DNA of 32,664 nucleotides from an uncultured Opitutia bacterium (GTDB taxonomy: Bacteria; Verrucomicrobiota; Verrucomicrobiia; Opitutales; Opitutaceae), in the NCBI GenBank assembly GCA_903872425.1, contig CAIQKQ010000042.1, positions 1-32,664 of the forward strand. The letters run 5' to 3'. The notes under the pieces are model-generated. The model was not told the origin of the DNA, made no database searches, and saw nothing but the letters and a program-made list of their open reading frames with translations. Below, one piece after another: positions 8,953-18,227 of the stretch. Both the position numbers and the translations under genes were made by a program. Position 1 is the stretch's first letter. Each line of letters begins with the position of its first letter.

Positions 8953-10560
8953 TTACCAACGATCCGAACGAAACGGGGCGGCGGGTAAGCCCGAGCCGTT
9001 AAAAAGATTGGCCAGGGGCGAGTTCGTCCACGCATAGCGCACCGCGACTGGCTCCGGCACCTCCGGCGCAGAGACCAGCAAGGTGTCGCGCACGATGCGG
9101 GCCTTGGCGGGGTGAAACACGCGGTCAGCGCCGGCGATTTCGAGCGATTGCGCCGGTTGGTCGTGAGCGACAAGGCCATCGCTAGCGTGGGTGAATTTCA
9201 CGCGCAGCGCTGAGCCCTCACGAGTGAGGCCGGCGAAGCTCGGGCCCGTGTCGTTGCCCGTGATACCATAAATCCGGTTGCGCGCGAGCAGCGCTAGACG
9301 GCGGCCGACATCTTGTTTGTTGGTGGGGTGAATGTCATCAGGGTTACCGATATCGATTGTGACAGCCTGACCGGTCTGCGGGAGATCGAGGATATCGCTT
9401 TGGGCTTCGCGCAGCAGCGGCCACTGCTGGGGCGTGGGCTCGTAGGTGGCTTTGAAGTTGGCGAGTTGGACGAAATAAAACGGGAAATCACCCTGTCCGA
9501 AATGCCCACGCCACGCGGTGATCATCGCCGAGAACAACGCGCGGTACTCGCGGGGGCGCTCGGTGTTGCTTTCGCCTTGGTACCAAAGCGCACCCCGCAG
9601 CGCGTACGGCAAAAGCGGGTTGATCATGCCGTTAAAAAGACCGGTGGGCGTCCACGTATCGCCCGGTCCGCGCGGGGCGCGCGGGCGCGGGTTGGCCTTA
9701 AGGAAGGCCGCGTGCGGGGAAAGCGGCGGCGTCTTGATCTTAGTTTTGCCGAGCGGCGCGGTCGCAGGCGCAGCTTTGGCGGTGGCCTCGGCGGCAAGCC
9801 ATGCCGCGCGGTCGGCCTCATATTGGGCTTTTTTCGCGGGATACTCAGCGAGATTTTTGGTCCAGCGCTCGCTCACCCCGGCCAAAGCCGGTGCACTCGT
9901 GAGCGCTGCCGGACTAAGCCAGGATTCCACCGGCGTACCCCCGACCGAACTGTTGATTACACCGATCGGTACGCCGAGTTTTTGAAACAAATCACGCGCG
10001 AAAAAATAGCCGACCGCGGTGAATCCGCCGACCGTCTCAGGCGTAGTGAGTTCCCAACCGGAAGTTTTTACGGCCTCCGCCGGAGTGGCGGCGACGGTGT
10101 GTGCGATGCGGACGTGGCGGATCAGGGGAAAGCGCGCGCTGGCGATCTCAATCGCCGCGCGGTCCACGCGGGCGTTAGCCTGCCAGGTGCCCGCCCGCGC
10201 ATCGACCGTGAATTCCATGTTGGACTGGCCGGAGCACAGCCACACTTCGCCCACGAGCACATCGGAAATTGTCACCGTGTTTTTTCCGGTGACGACGAGA
10301 TCGGCGCCCGCGACTTGCGCCGCAAGCGCATCGAGCATCACGATCCAACGACCATCTTTAGCGGCCGTGGTGGTGTGGGTTTGTCCCGCAAATACCACGG
10401 TGATTTTCTCGCTCGCATCGGCGCGGCCCCAGATCGGCACGGGCTTGTCGCGCTGCAACACGGCGTGATCGGTGAACAGCGGCGCAAGTACGACTTCGGC
10501 ATGGACTGCGGTTGCGACGATGACCAACCCAACAAAGAGCAATCGGCGGGTGAGGGGCAT
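8953..10560 (-). CDS. Sialate O-acetylesterase (SASA family), secreted
   Basis: MPLTRRLLFVGLVIVATAVHA signal peptide, 'LFTDHAVLQRDKPVPIWG', 'EVWLCSGQSNMEF', 'ALWYQGESNTERP', 'DIHPTNKQDVGRRLA'. Confidence 0.92.
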   Translation of the reverse strand: MPLTRRLLFVGLVIVATAVHAEVVLAPLFTDHAVLQRDKPVPIWGRADASEKITVVFAGQTHTTTAAKDGRWIVMLDALAAQVAGADLVVTGKNTVTISDVLVGEVWLCSGQSNMEFTVDARAGTWQANARVDRAAIEIASARFPLIRHVRIAHTVAATPAEAVKTSGWELTTPETVGGFTAVGYFFARDLFQKLGVPIGVINSSVGGTPVESWLSPAALTSAPALAGVSERWTKNLAEYPAKKAQYEADRAAWLAAEATAKAAPATAPLGKTKIKTPPLSPHAAFLKANPRPRAPRGPGDTWTPTGLFNGMINPLLPYALRGALWYQGESNTERPREYRALFSAMITAWRGHFGQGDFPFYFVQLANFKATYEPTPQQWPLLREAQSDILDLPQTGQAVTIDIGNPDDIHPTNKQDVGRRLALLARNRIYGITGNDTGPSFAGLTREGSALRVKFTHASDGLVAHDQPAQSLEIAGADRVFHPAKARIVRDTLLVSAPEVPEPVAVRYAWTNSPLANLFNGSGLPAAPFRSDRW

Positions 10561-10598
10561 AGGGAATGCGTGGTTAGGGAAACGAAAAACGCCCGGCC

Positions 10599-11741
10599 TT
10601 ACCAGCCGTTCGTGCGCGTCCACGTTGCAACGACCTCAGGCCCGCCGTCGAGCACATGATAGCGATCGTAAGCGGCGGCGGTGAGACAGGAGTGGTTGGG
10701 TAAAATCCGTAGCCGCGTACCCATCGGGAACTGCGCGAAATCGATGGGCGTAACGCTGGCTATCTGGCCGTGTTCTTGGCTGACGCCCGCGACGGTGAGT
10801 CCCGGCAGGCGCACGCCATCGAGCGTGGCGACGGCGCCGTAGCCCGTGCGTTGCGCAGGCGGCAGTGAGAGTGTATTGAGGTCTTTGGAGAGCGCGAGCG
10901 CCCCCGCGTCGATCAGCAGTTGATTGCGCTCGCGGCGGTGCCCAATCACGGCGGCGAGCACGCTAATCGCGATATCCGCCTCGGTGCATGAACCAATGGC
11001 GGCCTGAAATAGATCGCCAAACATGTAGACTCCGCAGCGCAGTTCGGTGACACCCCGCAAGTGCGCCGCATACATCGCCGTCGGGGTTGAGCCCACGCTC
11101 ACCACCGGACACGGGAGAGCGGCGGCGCGCAGGCGCTCGGCCACGCCCACGGCTGCCGCGCGCTCGATCTCGGCGGTCGCCACATGCTCGGCCGCGCTAC
11201 GACCGGCGTAAGAGTGGCCGCCGTGGGTGCACACGCCGCGCAGTTCGGTGCCGGGACCCGCATGAAGAATCTGGGCAAGTGAGAGCAGGGCCGGGTCCTC
11301 CGGCATGAGCCCGCTGCGATGGTCGCCACAATCAATCTCGATCAACACCGCGAAACGCACGCCCAGCTCCAAGCCCGCGGCGGCGAGCGCTGCCCCCATC
11401 TTCACATCGTCACAGGCGAGGGTGAGCCGCGCCCCTGCGCGCACCAAAGCCGCGGCCCGCGCAAATTTACCCGGCTCGATCGTGACCGCGTAAAACAGAT
11501 CGCGATGCCCGCGCGCGTAAAAATATTCCGCCTCGTGCAGTGTCGATACGGTCAATCCGGCGAGTGGACCGCGATCTTTGGTGAGCGCGGCGATTTCACC
11601 GCATTTGGCGGTTTTCAAGTGCGGCCGCAGCAAAACGCCAAGGGCGCTCGCGCGCGCCGCTAGCCGGTCGAGATTGGCGGCGAGGATGCGACGCTCGAGC
11701 AGCAAAGCGGGCGTAGAAAGCGTGAAGAGGGAAGGCGACAC
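10599..11741 (-). CDS. D-threonine aldolase / D-serine dehydratase-like PLP enzyme (alanine racemase N-terminal fold)
   Basis: 'STPALLLERRILAANLDRLAARA...LRPHLKTAKC', 'CTHGGHSYA', 'VSVGSTPTA', C-terminal 'EHGQI...LRILPNHSCLTAAAYDRYHVLDG'. GTG start. Confidence 0.88.
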   Translation of the reverse strand: MSPSLFTLSTPALLLERRILAANLDRLAARASALGVLLRPHLKTAKCGEIAALTKDRGPLAGLTVSTLHEAEYFYARGHRDLFYAVTIEPGKFARAAALVRAGARLTLACDDVKMGAALAAAGLELGVRFAVLIEIDCGDHRSGLMPEDPALLSLAQILHAGPGTELRGVCTHGGHSYAGRSAAEHVATAEIERAAAVGVAERLRAAALPCPVVSVGSTPTAMYAAHLRGVTELRCGVYMFGDLFQAAIGSCTEADIAISVLAAVIGHRRERNQLLIDAGALALSKDLNTLSLPPAQRTGYGAVATLDGVRLPGLTVAGVSQEHGQIASVTPIDFAQFPMGTRLRILPNHSCLTAAAYDRYHVLDGGPEVVATWTRTNGW

Positions 11742-11839
11742 CGCGCCACTGAGGAGGCGCGGTAGGAACGGCGCAACGGGGAAAGATCTTTAACGTCTGA
11801 CTCCCTCGCGCCTAGGTCGGGGGCGGCCGGCCTGACCGT

Positions 11840-12217
11840 TCACGCGGTGCGTTCTGCGGGAGCGGGAATGCCGAGATCGAAGGTGGCCAAGGTGAGGCCG
11901 GCGGTCGCGGCAAGTTGGGCGAGGTAGGCGTCCGAAGTGTGCGCAGTAGACTTAGCCCAAGCAGGCTGCTGAGGCGAGAGGGCGAAGGAGATGAAACCGC
12001 CGGTGTGGCGCTTCATTTCGGCGAGCGCGGTTTCTGCCCTCTCGCGAGAGTAGCCGAAGCCTTGCATCGAAACGCGGATGAAGCCGAGTTCGACTTGGGC
12101 GCAGGTCGTGAGAGTTTTGAAACCACGAGATTTGGCCCAGTGATGAAACGCGGTATGCGAAGCCGCATTGACGTGGGCCCATGCGATGAGGGCGGTGACG
12201 TTCAAGAGATATTTCAC
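11840..12217 (-). pseudogene. VapC-like PIN-domain toxin, probably inactive (first catalytic Asp replaced by Asn)
   Basis: GTG start overlapping the VapB stop (GTGA). 'KYLLNVTALIAWAHVNAASHTAFHHWAKSRGF...ELGFIRVS...TSDAYLAQLAATAGLTLATFDLGIP'. Canonical motif is LLDVNALIAW. Confidence 0.7.
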
Positions 12218-12463
12218 GGGAAATCGGCCAATAAGGCGCGCGCGGTCTCGTTCGTGACGACGGGTAATTTTGCCCCGGAGGCATCGTAAGGCAGGCCAGA
12301 AACAGGGTGTTTGCGCAGGGCTAACTTGCGGGTTTTTTCGGTCGTGGGTGCCCCCGAGTGCGCTGGTGCGCAGATACGTTGAGACGTTGGCCTTGGCCGC
12401 GCGGGCGCGGGCGCGGATGGTACGCGCTTCAGCTGCGGAGACTTTGAAGGTCAGGGTAGGCAT
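12214..12463 (-). pseudogene. VapB-like antitoxin with a +1 frameshift
   Basis: MPTLTFKVSAAEARTIRARARAAKANVSTYLRTSALG, then the frame is lost at a G5 run (12351-12355, C5 on +). Removing one G continues as APTTEKTRKLALRKHPVSGLPYDASGAKLPVVTNETARALLADFP*, ending at the VapC start. Length is 250 nt = 3n+1. Confidence 0.75.
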
Positions 12464-12590
12464 AGGTATTACTGCGCTTGGCTCCGTCAAGTAGTGGCAC
12501 GCGGGAAAAGTCTCCGATCTTTTGTTAAAAATGACTGCGCAACGGGAAACCGGCTTGCGCCGCTCCAAGAATCAGCGGACATAAAGCCCT

Positions 12591-13892
12591 ATGACCCCAC
12601 GCCTGTATTTACCCCTGTTGGCGGGTTGGTTGGCCGCGGTTGCTGCGTCGGCTGCGCCCGCTCCCGCCATCACCGATGAAAGCAAAGTCCCGCCTTACGC
12701 CTTGCCCGATCCGCTCGTTAACAGCGCCGGCTCGCCCGTGCGTGATGCGGCCGCGTGGCGCGCGCAACGTCGACCCGAGTTGCTCGAATTGTTTGCCCGT
12801 GAAGTTTACGGTCGCACGCCCTCGGGCCGGCCCGTTGCGCTGCGTGCCGAGGTCACATCGGTCGATCGTCACGCCCTCGACGGCAAGGCCACGCGTAAAG
12901 AAATCACGCTGTGGTTCACCGGCAAAACCGACGGCCCGCGGATGCACCTGCTCATATATCAACCCAACGGCCTGAAATCTCCGCCGCCGGTTTTTCTGGG
13001 GCTCAATTTTTTCGGTAATCACACCGTTCACGCCGATCCCGCAATCACGCTCGCGCAGCCCCATGTTGTCTACGACGCGGCCCGTTATCGTCCCGCCGAT
13101 CCGCAGCCACAGAAAAAACCAGCGCAACGCGGTGCGCACGCCGACAAATGGCAGGTCGAGACGGTGCTCGCGCGCGGTTACGCCACCGCCACCGCGTGGT
13201 GCAACGACCTCGCGCCCGACCGCCCCGACGGTCTCGCCGCACCGGGTAGCGTATCGGAAATGTTGGGCACCGGTGGCGCCGAGCCGCGCGCAGGCGATGC
13301 TTGGGGCGCGATGGGCGTGTGGGCGTGGGGGCTCAGCCGTGCGCTCGATTACCTCGAGACCGACCCGGAGCTCGATGCGCAGCGCGTGGCGGTCCACGGA
13401 TTTTCACGTCTCGGCAAAGCCGCCGATTGGGCGGCCGCGCAAGACGAGCGTTTCGCGATGCTCATCTCCAACGAGAGCGGCTGCGGTGGTGCCGCATTGA
13501 GTAAACGCATCTACGGCGAAACCGTCGGCATCATTAACAATAAATTTCCGCACTGGTTTGCGAAAAACTTCCGGCGTTACGACGACAACGAAGCTGCGCT
13601 GCCCGTGGATCAACACGAGCTACTCGCGCTCATTGCCCCGCGCCCGCTTTACGTGGCCAGCGCGGAAGGCGATCAATGGAGCGACCCGCGCGGGGAATTT
13701 CTCAGCGCGCAAGCTGCGGAACCGGTTTATGCGTTGTTCGGTAAAAAAGGTCTCGGCGTCACCGCGATGCCGCCACTCGATACGCCCGTCGGTGATACGA
13801 TTCGTTACCACAACCGCACGGGTAAACACGACATGACTGCTTACGATTGGGCGCAGTACTTGAACTTTGCGGACCGGCAGTGGCTGCGATGA
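12591..13892 (+). CDS. CE15 glucuronoyl esterase-like carbohydrate esterase, secreted
   Basis: Signal peptide, '[11 protein letters not shown]', '[12 protein letters not shown]', nucleophile motif GFSRLGKAA, '[18 protein letters not shown]', '[12 protein letters not shown]', '[20 protein letters not shown]', '[10 protein letters not shown]'. Confidence 0.85.
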   Translation: MTPRLYLPLLAGWLAAVAASAAPAPAITDESKVPPYALPDPLVNSAGSPVRDAAAWRAQRRPELLELFAREVYGRTPSGRPVALRAEVTSVDRHALDGKATRKEITLWFTGKTDGPRMHLLIYQPNGLKSPPPVFLGLNFFGNHTVHADPAITLAQPHVVYDAARYRPADPQPQKKPAQRGAHADKWQVETVLARGYATATAWCNDLAPDRPDGLAAPGSVSEMLGTGGAEPRAGDAWGAMGVWAWGLSRALDYLETDPELDAQRVAVHGFSRLGKAADWAAAQDERFAMLISNESGCGGAALSKRIYGETVGIINNKFPHWFAKNFRRYDDNEAALPVDQHELLALIAPRPLYVASAEGDQWSDPRGEFLSAQAAEPVYALFGKKGLGVTAMPPLDTPVGDTIRYHNRTGKHDMTAYDWAQYLNFADRQWLR

Positions 13893-14121
13893 GAGGTGAA
13901 GTCTTGGCTTTGCCACTCTCGGCGTCGCGGATCGCTTTCATCGCGGCGGGATCGGCGAGGATTTCCATCGTCTCCGCAATGGCGGATAGGCGCGCGGCGC
14001 TGATGATGTGGACCACGGGTTTATGATGGCGCGTGATAGTGGCGAGGCTGCCGCGTTCGGCTTGGCGGATGACGGCCGACAGATTTTTTTGCGCCTCTTT
14101 GATTGTCTAGGCCGATTTCAT
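13890..14121 (-). pseudogene. Phd/YefM-type antitoxin relic with in-frame amber at codon 5
   Basis: Minus-strand MKSA*TIKEAQKNLSAVIRQAERGSLATITRHHKPVVHIISAARLSAIAETMEILADPAAMKAIRDAESGKAK. TAG at complement 14107-14109. The C-terminus runs into antisense of the CE15 3' end. Confidence 0.7.
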
Positions 14122-14186
14122 TCAAAAAGGCATACCCAAGAGCAGGTAGTGGTCAGGCTGGCGGTGGGCTCCTGCTGGTGGGTGTG

Positions 14187-14216
14187 ATTAAAACCGTGCA
14201 GCCAGATCGTGGCTGC
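14187..14216 (-). terminator. Possible terminator downstream of uvrC
   Basis: On the minus strand GCAGCCA-CGATC-TGGCTGC-ACGG-TTTT; 7-bp stem with a short T tract. Confidence 0.4.
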
Positions 14217-14264
14217 GAGAAGCCGGGCGAATCTGCGCAGCTTCAATCACATTCCCTGTCGGTC

Positions 14265-15773
14265 TCAATCCAGCGCCGGAGCGCCTGCAGCTGGCGAAGG
14301 GCCGTGAAGGAAGGTGTGGAGTTCGGCGGCCATCTTGCCGCCGAATCCGGCAACATCGGAGATTTCTGCGGCGGTGGCGGCGCGGAGTTTTTCGATGTCG
14401 CCGAAGTGTTCGAGCAACCTCGTGCGGCGGAGGGCACCGAGGCCGGGAAAATCGTCGAGCACGCTCTCACGGATTTTGCGCGAGCGTAGATCGGCGTTAT
14501 AAGTGTTGGCGAAGCGGTGGGCTTCGTCGCGTAGGCGCTGAAGGAGATTTAGCGCCGGAGAATTGAGCGAGAGGTTGAGCGGCGGGCGCTCGTCGGGAAA
14601 AATGATCGTCTCGTGTTTCTTCGCCAGGCCGATCAGCGGCGGGGGCGTGAGATCCAGGGCAACAAAGGCTTTGAGTGCGGCGCCGATCTGGCCACGGCCA
14701 CCGTCGATCACGACGAGGTCGGGCATCGGTTTTTGTTCATCGCGCAGGCGGCGGTAGCGGCGGCCGACGACTTCTTCCATGGCGCGAAAATCGTCGTTAC
14801 CGATGAAGCTTTTGATTTGAAAGCGCCGGTAGTTATCTTTGTCGGGCCGACCGTCGACGAAACGCACCATTGAGGCTACAACAAAGGTGCCGGAAATGTG
14901 GGAAATATCGAAGCACTCCATCGTGCGCGGCGGGGGGTCGAGCGTGAGTGCTTCCCCAAGCTGGCGGACCGCTTCTTCACTCGCATTAGGGAGTGTGAGA
15001 GTGGGATCAGTGCGCTCAAAATTGCGCGTCTTAGCCAAGGTTTTCTCAAGGGCAAAAACGATGTCACGTAGCTCGGCGGCTTTCTCGAATTGTTGTTTTT
15101 CAGCCGCCGTGAGCATTTCGGCGCGCAGTGATTCGAGCCATTCACGAGATTTACCCTCGAGAAACGCGCAGGCCTCCTCGACGCGATGACGGTAGGCGGC
15201 GGGGGTAACCGTGTTTTCGAATCCATAGAGCTCTTGGCGGATGTCATCGTAGAGCTGCCAAGTGCCGTCGGGCAGTTTTTTTGGCGTGGCGTCGCCCAGC
15301 AGCACCCCGAACTGGCGGCGCATCTGGGCCAGGGTTTTACGCAGGAGTCCACTATGGGCGAAAGGGCCGAAGTAGCGCGAGCGATCTTCTTTTTTGAAGC
15401 GAGTCAGGCGAACCCGCGGGAGCTCCTCGGTCACATCGACGCGAACCAGCAGGAAGCGTTTGTCGTCGGTGAAGTCGGTGTTGTACTTCGGTTTCCACTG
15501 CTTGATCAGCTTGCCTTCGAGCAGCAGCGCTTCGGGTTCAGATTTCACCTCGTGCACGTCAAAGTCGGCAATCATCTCGATCAGGGCGCGTATTTTGGGG
15601 TGCCACGTCATCGCCCGAGACGGCGTGAAATACGTCGAAACGCGCTTTTTGAGATTCTTGGCCTTACCCACGTAAATAATGCGCCCGAGACGGTCCTTCA
15701 TCAGGTACACGCCGGGTTGATCAGAGAGGCGGCGGACCTTCTCTTTTAAATTTACGGTTTCGCCAGTTGGCAT
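14265..15773 (-). CDS. uvrC: Excinuclease ABC subunit UvrC
   Basis: 'LSDQPGVYLMKDRLGRIIYVGKAKNLKKRVSTYF', 'LLLEGKLIKQWKPKYNTDFTDDKRF', 'MECFDISHISGTFVVASMVRF', 'PDLVVIDGGRGQ', HhH C-terminus. Confidence 0.97.
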   Translation of the reverse strand: MPTGETVNLKEKVRRLSDQPGVYLMKDRLGRIIYVGKAKNLKKRVSTYFTPSRAMTWHPKIRALIEMIADFDVHEVKSEPEALLLEGKLIKQWKPKYNTDFTDDKRFLLVRVDVTEELPRVRLTRFKKEDRSRYFGPFAHSGLLRKTLAQMRRQFGVLLGDATPKKLPDGTWQLYDDIRQELYGFENTVTPAAYRHRVEEACAFLEGKSREWLESLRAEMLTAAEKQQFEKAAELRDIVFALEKTLAKTRNFERTDPTLTLPNASEEAVRQLGEALTLDPPPRTMECFDISHISGTFVVASMVRFVDGRPDKDNYRRFQIKSFIGNDDFRAMEEVVGRRYRRLRDEQKPMPDLVVIDGGRGQIGAALKAFVALDLTPPPLIGLAKKHETIIFPDERPPLNLSLNSPALNLLQRLRDEAHRFANTYNADLRSRKIRESVLDDFPGLGALRRTRLLEHFGDIEKLRAATAAEISDVAGFGGKMAAELHTFLHGPSPAAGAPALD

Positions 15774-15809
15774 TTTAGCAGAATCCTCCTAAGATCGTTT
15801 CTCGCAAGT

Positions 15810-17141
15810 ATGGTTTCTTCCAGCAACACCTCCGTCGCCCGTAAACCGGTCGCACAACTTTATTACGAACTGCTCACGCTCGGTGATGAATTGTTGCTCG
15901 GGCTCACCGCCAACGGCCACCTCACGTTTGTCGGCGCGCAACTCGGCCGCCGAGGCGTTACGTTGCGTCGCAATATCACGATCACGGATGAGGCCGATGC
16001 GATCGTCGCCCAGTTCCGCGAGAGTTGGGCGCGGGCCGATGTCGTGATCACCACCGGTGGACTCGGGCCGACGTGTGACGACCGTACCCGGGAATGCCTT
16101 GCAGAAGTCCTCGGCCAAAAATTGATCCACGACGCGAGCGTAGAGGCAAGCATCGCGGCGCGTTTTGCGCGGCTCGGTCGTACCATGACGCCCAATAATC
16201 TTAAGCAGGCGCTGGTCTTCGAGCGCGGCGAAGTACTCGTGAATGCCAACGGCACCGCGCCCGGCCTGTGGGTCGAGCAGGATGGCAAAATTCTCGTGAT
16301 GTTGCCGGGTCCGCCGAACGAGTTACAGCCGATGTTTATCGAGCAAATCGTGCCACGGCTCGCCGCGCGCGGCCTACTCACCGAGCGGGAAGCCTATGTG
16401 CAGTTGCGCACTTCGGGGGTGGGTGAGAGCGCTTTGGAGACACGCTTACAGCCAATTTTTGATCGTTTTGGCGCAGCGCTGAGTATCGCATTTTGCGCGC
16501 ACTCCGGCCACGTCGATTGTCGCGTAAGCTCGCCCGGCGGGTTGCTAGATGAGGCGCAGTTGCAAGCCATCGCGGCGGAGTGCGCGAAACTGCTCGGTGA
16601 AGATTTTGTCTGCTACGGCCACGATTCGCTGGCGAAGGTGTGCGCGGATATGTTGCGCGCCCAGGAGAAGACGCTCGCGTGCGCCGAGACTGCGAGCGGA
16701 GGGTTACTCGCGAATTCGTTTACGGATATCTCAGGGGCTTCGAAATTTTTTGCGGGCGGCACGGTATGTTATTCTAACGAATCCAAAATGCAGCTCCTCG
16801 ACGTGCCGGAATGTTTGCTCGCGCAACACGGCGCAGTGAGTGCGGAGAACGCCGTCGCGATGGCGACGGGCGCAGCGGAGAAACTCGGGGCGGACTACGC
16901 GGTCGCGATCACCGGCTTTGCGGGTCCTTGCGGCGGTACTCAGGAAAACCCGGTCGGAACTTTTTTCCTAGCCTTGCATGCGCCGCACGGCATTTGGTCG
17001 AAAAAACTCAGTTATCCTGGTCCGCGCACGACGGTGAAAGTCCGCGCGGTGAATGCGGCCCTGGACTGGTTGCGCCGTGAACTCCTGCGAGCAGCAAATG
17101 GTTCGAGCGCAATCTCACCGCGCGGCGACTCGATGCAATAG
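15810..17141 (+). CDS. cinA: CinA family nicotinamide-nucleotide amidohydrolase / competence-damage protein
   Basis: N-terminal MoCF-like domain 'LTLGDELLLG...VVITTGGLGPTCDDRTRE'; C-terminal PncC-like domain 'GGLLANSFTDISGASKFFAGGTVCYSNESK...ITGFAGPCGGTQENPVGT'. Confidence 0.93.
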   Translation: MVSSSNTSVARKPVAQLYYELLTLGDELLLGLTANGHLTFVGAQLGRRGVTLRRNITITDEADAIVAQFRESWARADVVITTGGLGPTCDDRTRECLAEVLGQKLIHDASVEASIAARFARLGRTMTPNNLKQALVFERGEVLVNANGTAPGLWVEQDGKILVMLPGPPNELQPMFIEQIVPRLAARGLLTEREAYVQLRTSGVGESALETRLQPIFDRFGAALSIAFCAHSGHVDCRVSSPGGLLDEAQLQAIAAECAKLLGEDFVCYGHDSLAKVCADMLRAQEKTLACAETASGGLLANSFTDISGASKFFAGGTVCYSNESKMQLLDVPECLLAQHGAVSAENAVAMATGAAEKLGADYAVAITGFAGPCGGTQENPVGTFFLALHAPHGIWSKKLSYPGPRTTVKVRAVNAALDWLRRELLRAANGSSAISPRGDSMQ

Positions 17142-17172
17142 GCGGGTTTTCCGGTTCCGGTTTAAAACGCTT

Positions 17173-18084
17173 TCAGCCCAGCAGATTTTTTAACGCCGCG
17201 AGGTATTTTTCCTGCGTACGAGTAATCACCTCGGCCGGCAAATGCGGCGCGGGGGGGTGCTGGTTCCACTGGAGCGCGAGCAAGTGGTCGCGCACGAATT
17301 GTTTGTCGTAGCTCGGGGGTGAGCCACCCGGCACGTAGCTCTCGGCCGGCCAGTAGCGTGAAGAATCCGGCGTAAGTACTTCGTCGATCAAGACCAGGTT
17401 GCCGGCCGCGTCGGTGCCGAATTCAAATTTCGTGTCGGCCAAAATCATGCCGGCGGCTCGCGCCCGGTCGTGACCAAATTGGTAGAGCGCTAGGCTCGTG
17501 GCTTTCACCTTCTCGTAAAGCGCGGCGCCGATACGCGCGGAGGCTTGGGCGTCGTTGATTGGCGCGTCGTGTTCGCCTTTCGGGGCTTTAGTCGTCGGCG
17601 TGAAAATCGGCGCAGGCAGGCGCTCGGCTTGGCGCAGGCCGGCGGGGAGTCGGATGCCGCAGACCTCACCGGTTTTCTGGTAGCTGCTCCAGCCGCTACC
17701 GATGAGGTAGCCGCGTGTGACGCACTCAATGCTGAGCGGCGTGAGTTTGCGCACGATCATGCTGCGCAATTGTAGGTCGCGGTCATGTAGGCCGCGCCGG
17801 GCAAACTCACCGGCCTGATCAGGCAAGAGGTGGTTAGAGATGATTTTTTCCGTCTGGGCGAACCACCAATTGCTCATTTGGGTGAGCACGATGCCCTTGC
17901 CCGGAATGCCATCGGGTAGAATCACGTCAAACGCCGAGAGGCGGTCGCTCGCGACCAGCAGGAGCGCGTCGCCGAGGTCGAAAATTTCGCGGACCTTGCC
18001 CGAGGCGAGTAACGGAAACGGCACACCATCGAAACGGGTGACGGCCTTGGGCGGTAGCGCGGCGGCGAGGGCAGAGAAGTGCAT
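17173..18084 (-). CDS. purC: Phosphoribosylaminoimidazole-succinocarboxamide synthase
   Basis: 'FPLLASGKVREIFDLGDALLLVASDRLSAFDVILPDGIPGKGIVLTQMS', 'SIECVTRGYLIGSGWSSYQKTG', 'DSSRYWPAESY'. Start placed at MHFSAL, not the 18336 ORF start. Confidence 0.95.
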   Translation of the reverse strand: MHFSALAAALPPKAVTRFDGVPFPLLASGKVREIFDLGDALLLVASDRLSAFDVILPDGIPGKGIVLTQMSNWWFAQTEKIISNHLLPDQAGEFARRGLHDRDLQLRSMIVRKLTPLSIECVTRGYLIGSGWSSYQKTGEVCGIRLPAGLRQAERLPAPIFTPTTKAPKGEHDAPINDAQASARIGAALYEKVKATSLALYQFGHDRARAAGMILADTKFEFGTDAAGNLVLIDEVLTPDSSRYWPAESYVPGGSPPSYDKQFVRDHLLALQWNQHPPAPHLPAEVITRTQEKYLAALKNLLG

Positions 18085-18227
18085 GGATTTTGCTCCACCA
18101 CAGAGGCGCGGTCCGCGGACAAAAACAAGCTTCGCGTGCGCGGTTGGTCGTAGACGCAGCAGGTCTGTGGTTGGATCGGTAGTTCCGCAGTTGTACCCGT
18201 GGGCGTACTTCGCCAAGTTCTTCAGCG

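Noticed and set aside
9313-10659. 448-aa + strand ORF opposite the sialate O-acetylesterase
   Set aside because: Arg/Gly-rich antisense shadow of a well-supported gene.
11840-12568. A natural VapB-VapC fusion protein
   Set aside because: Removing one G from the G5 run restores separate overlapping vapB and vapC frames, so the fusion is a frameshift artefact.
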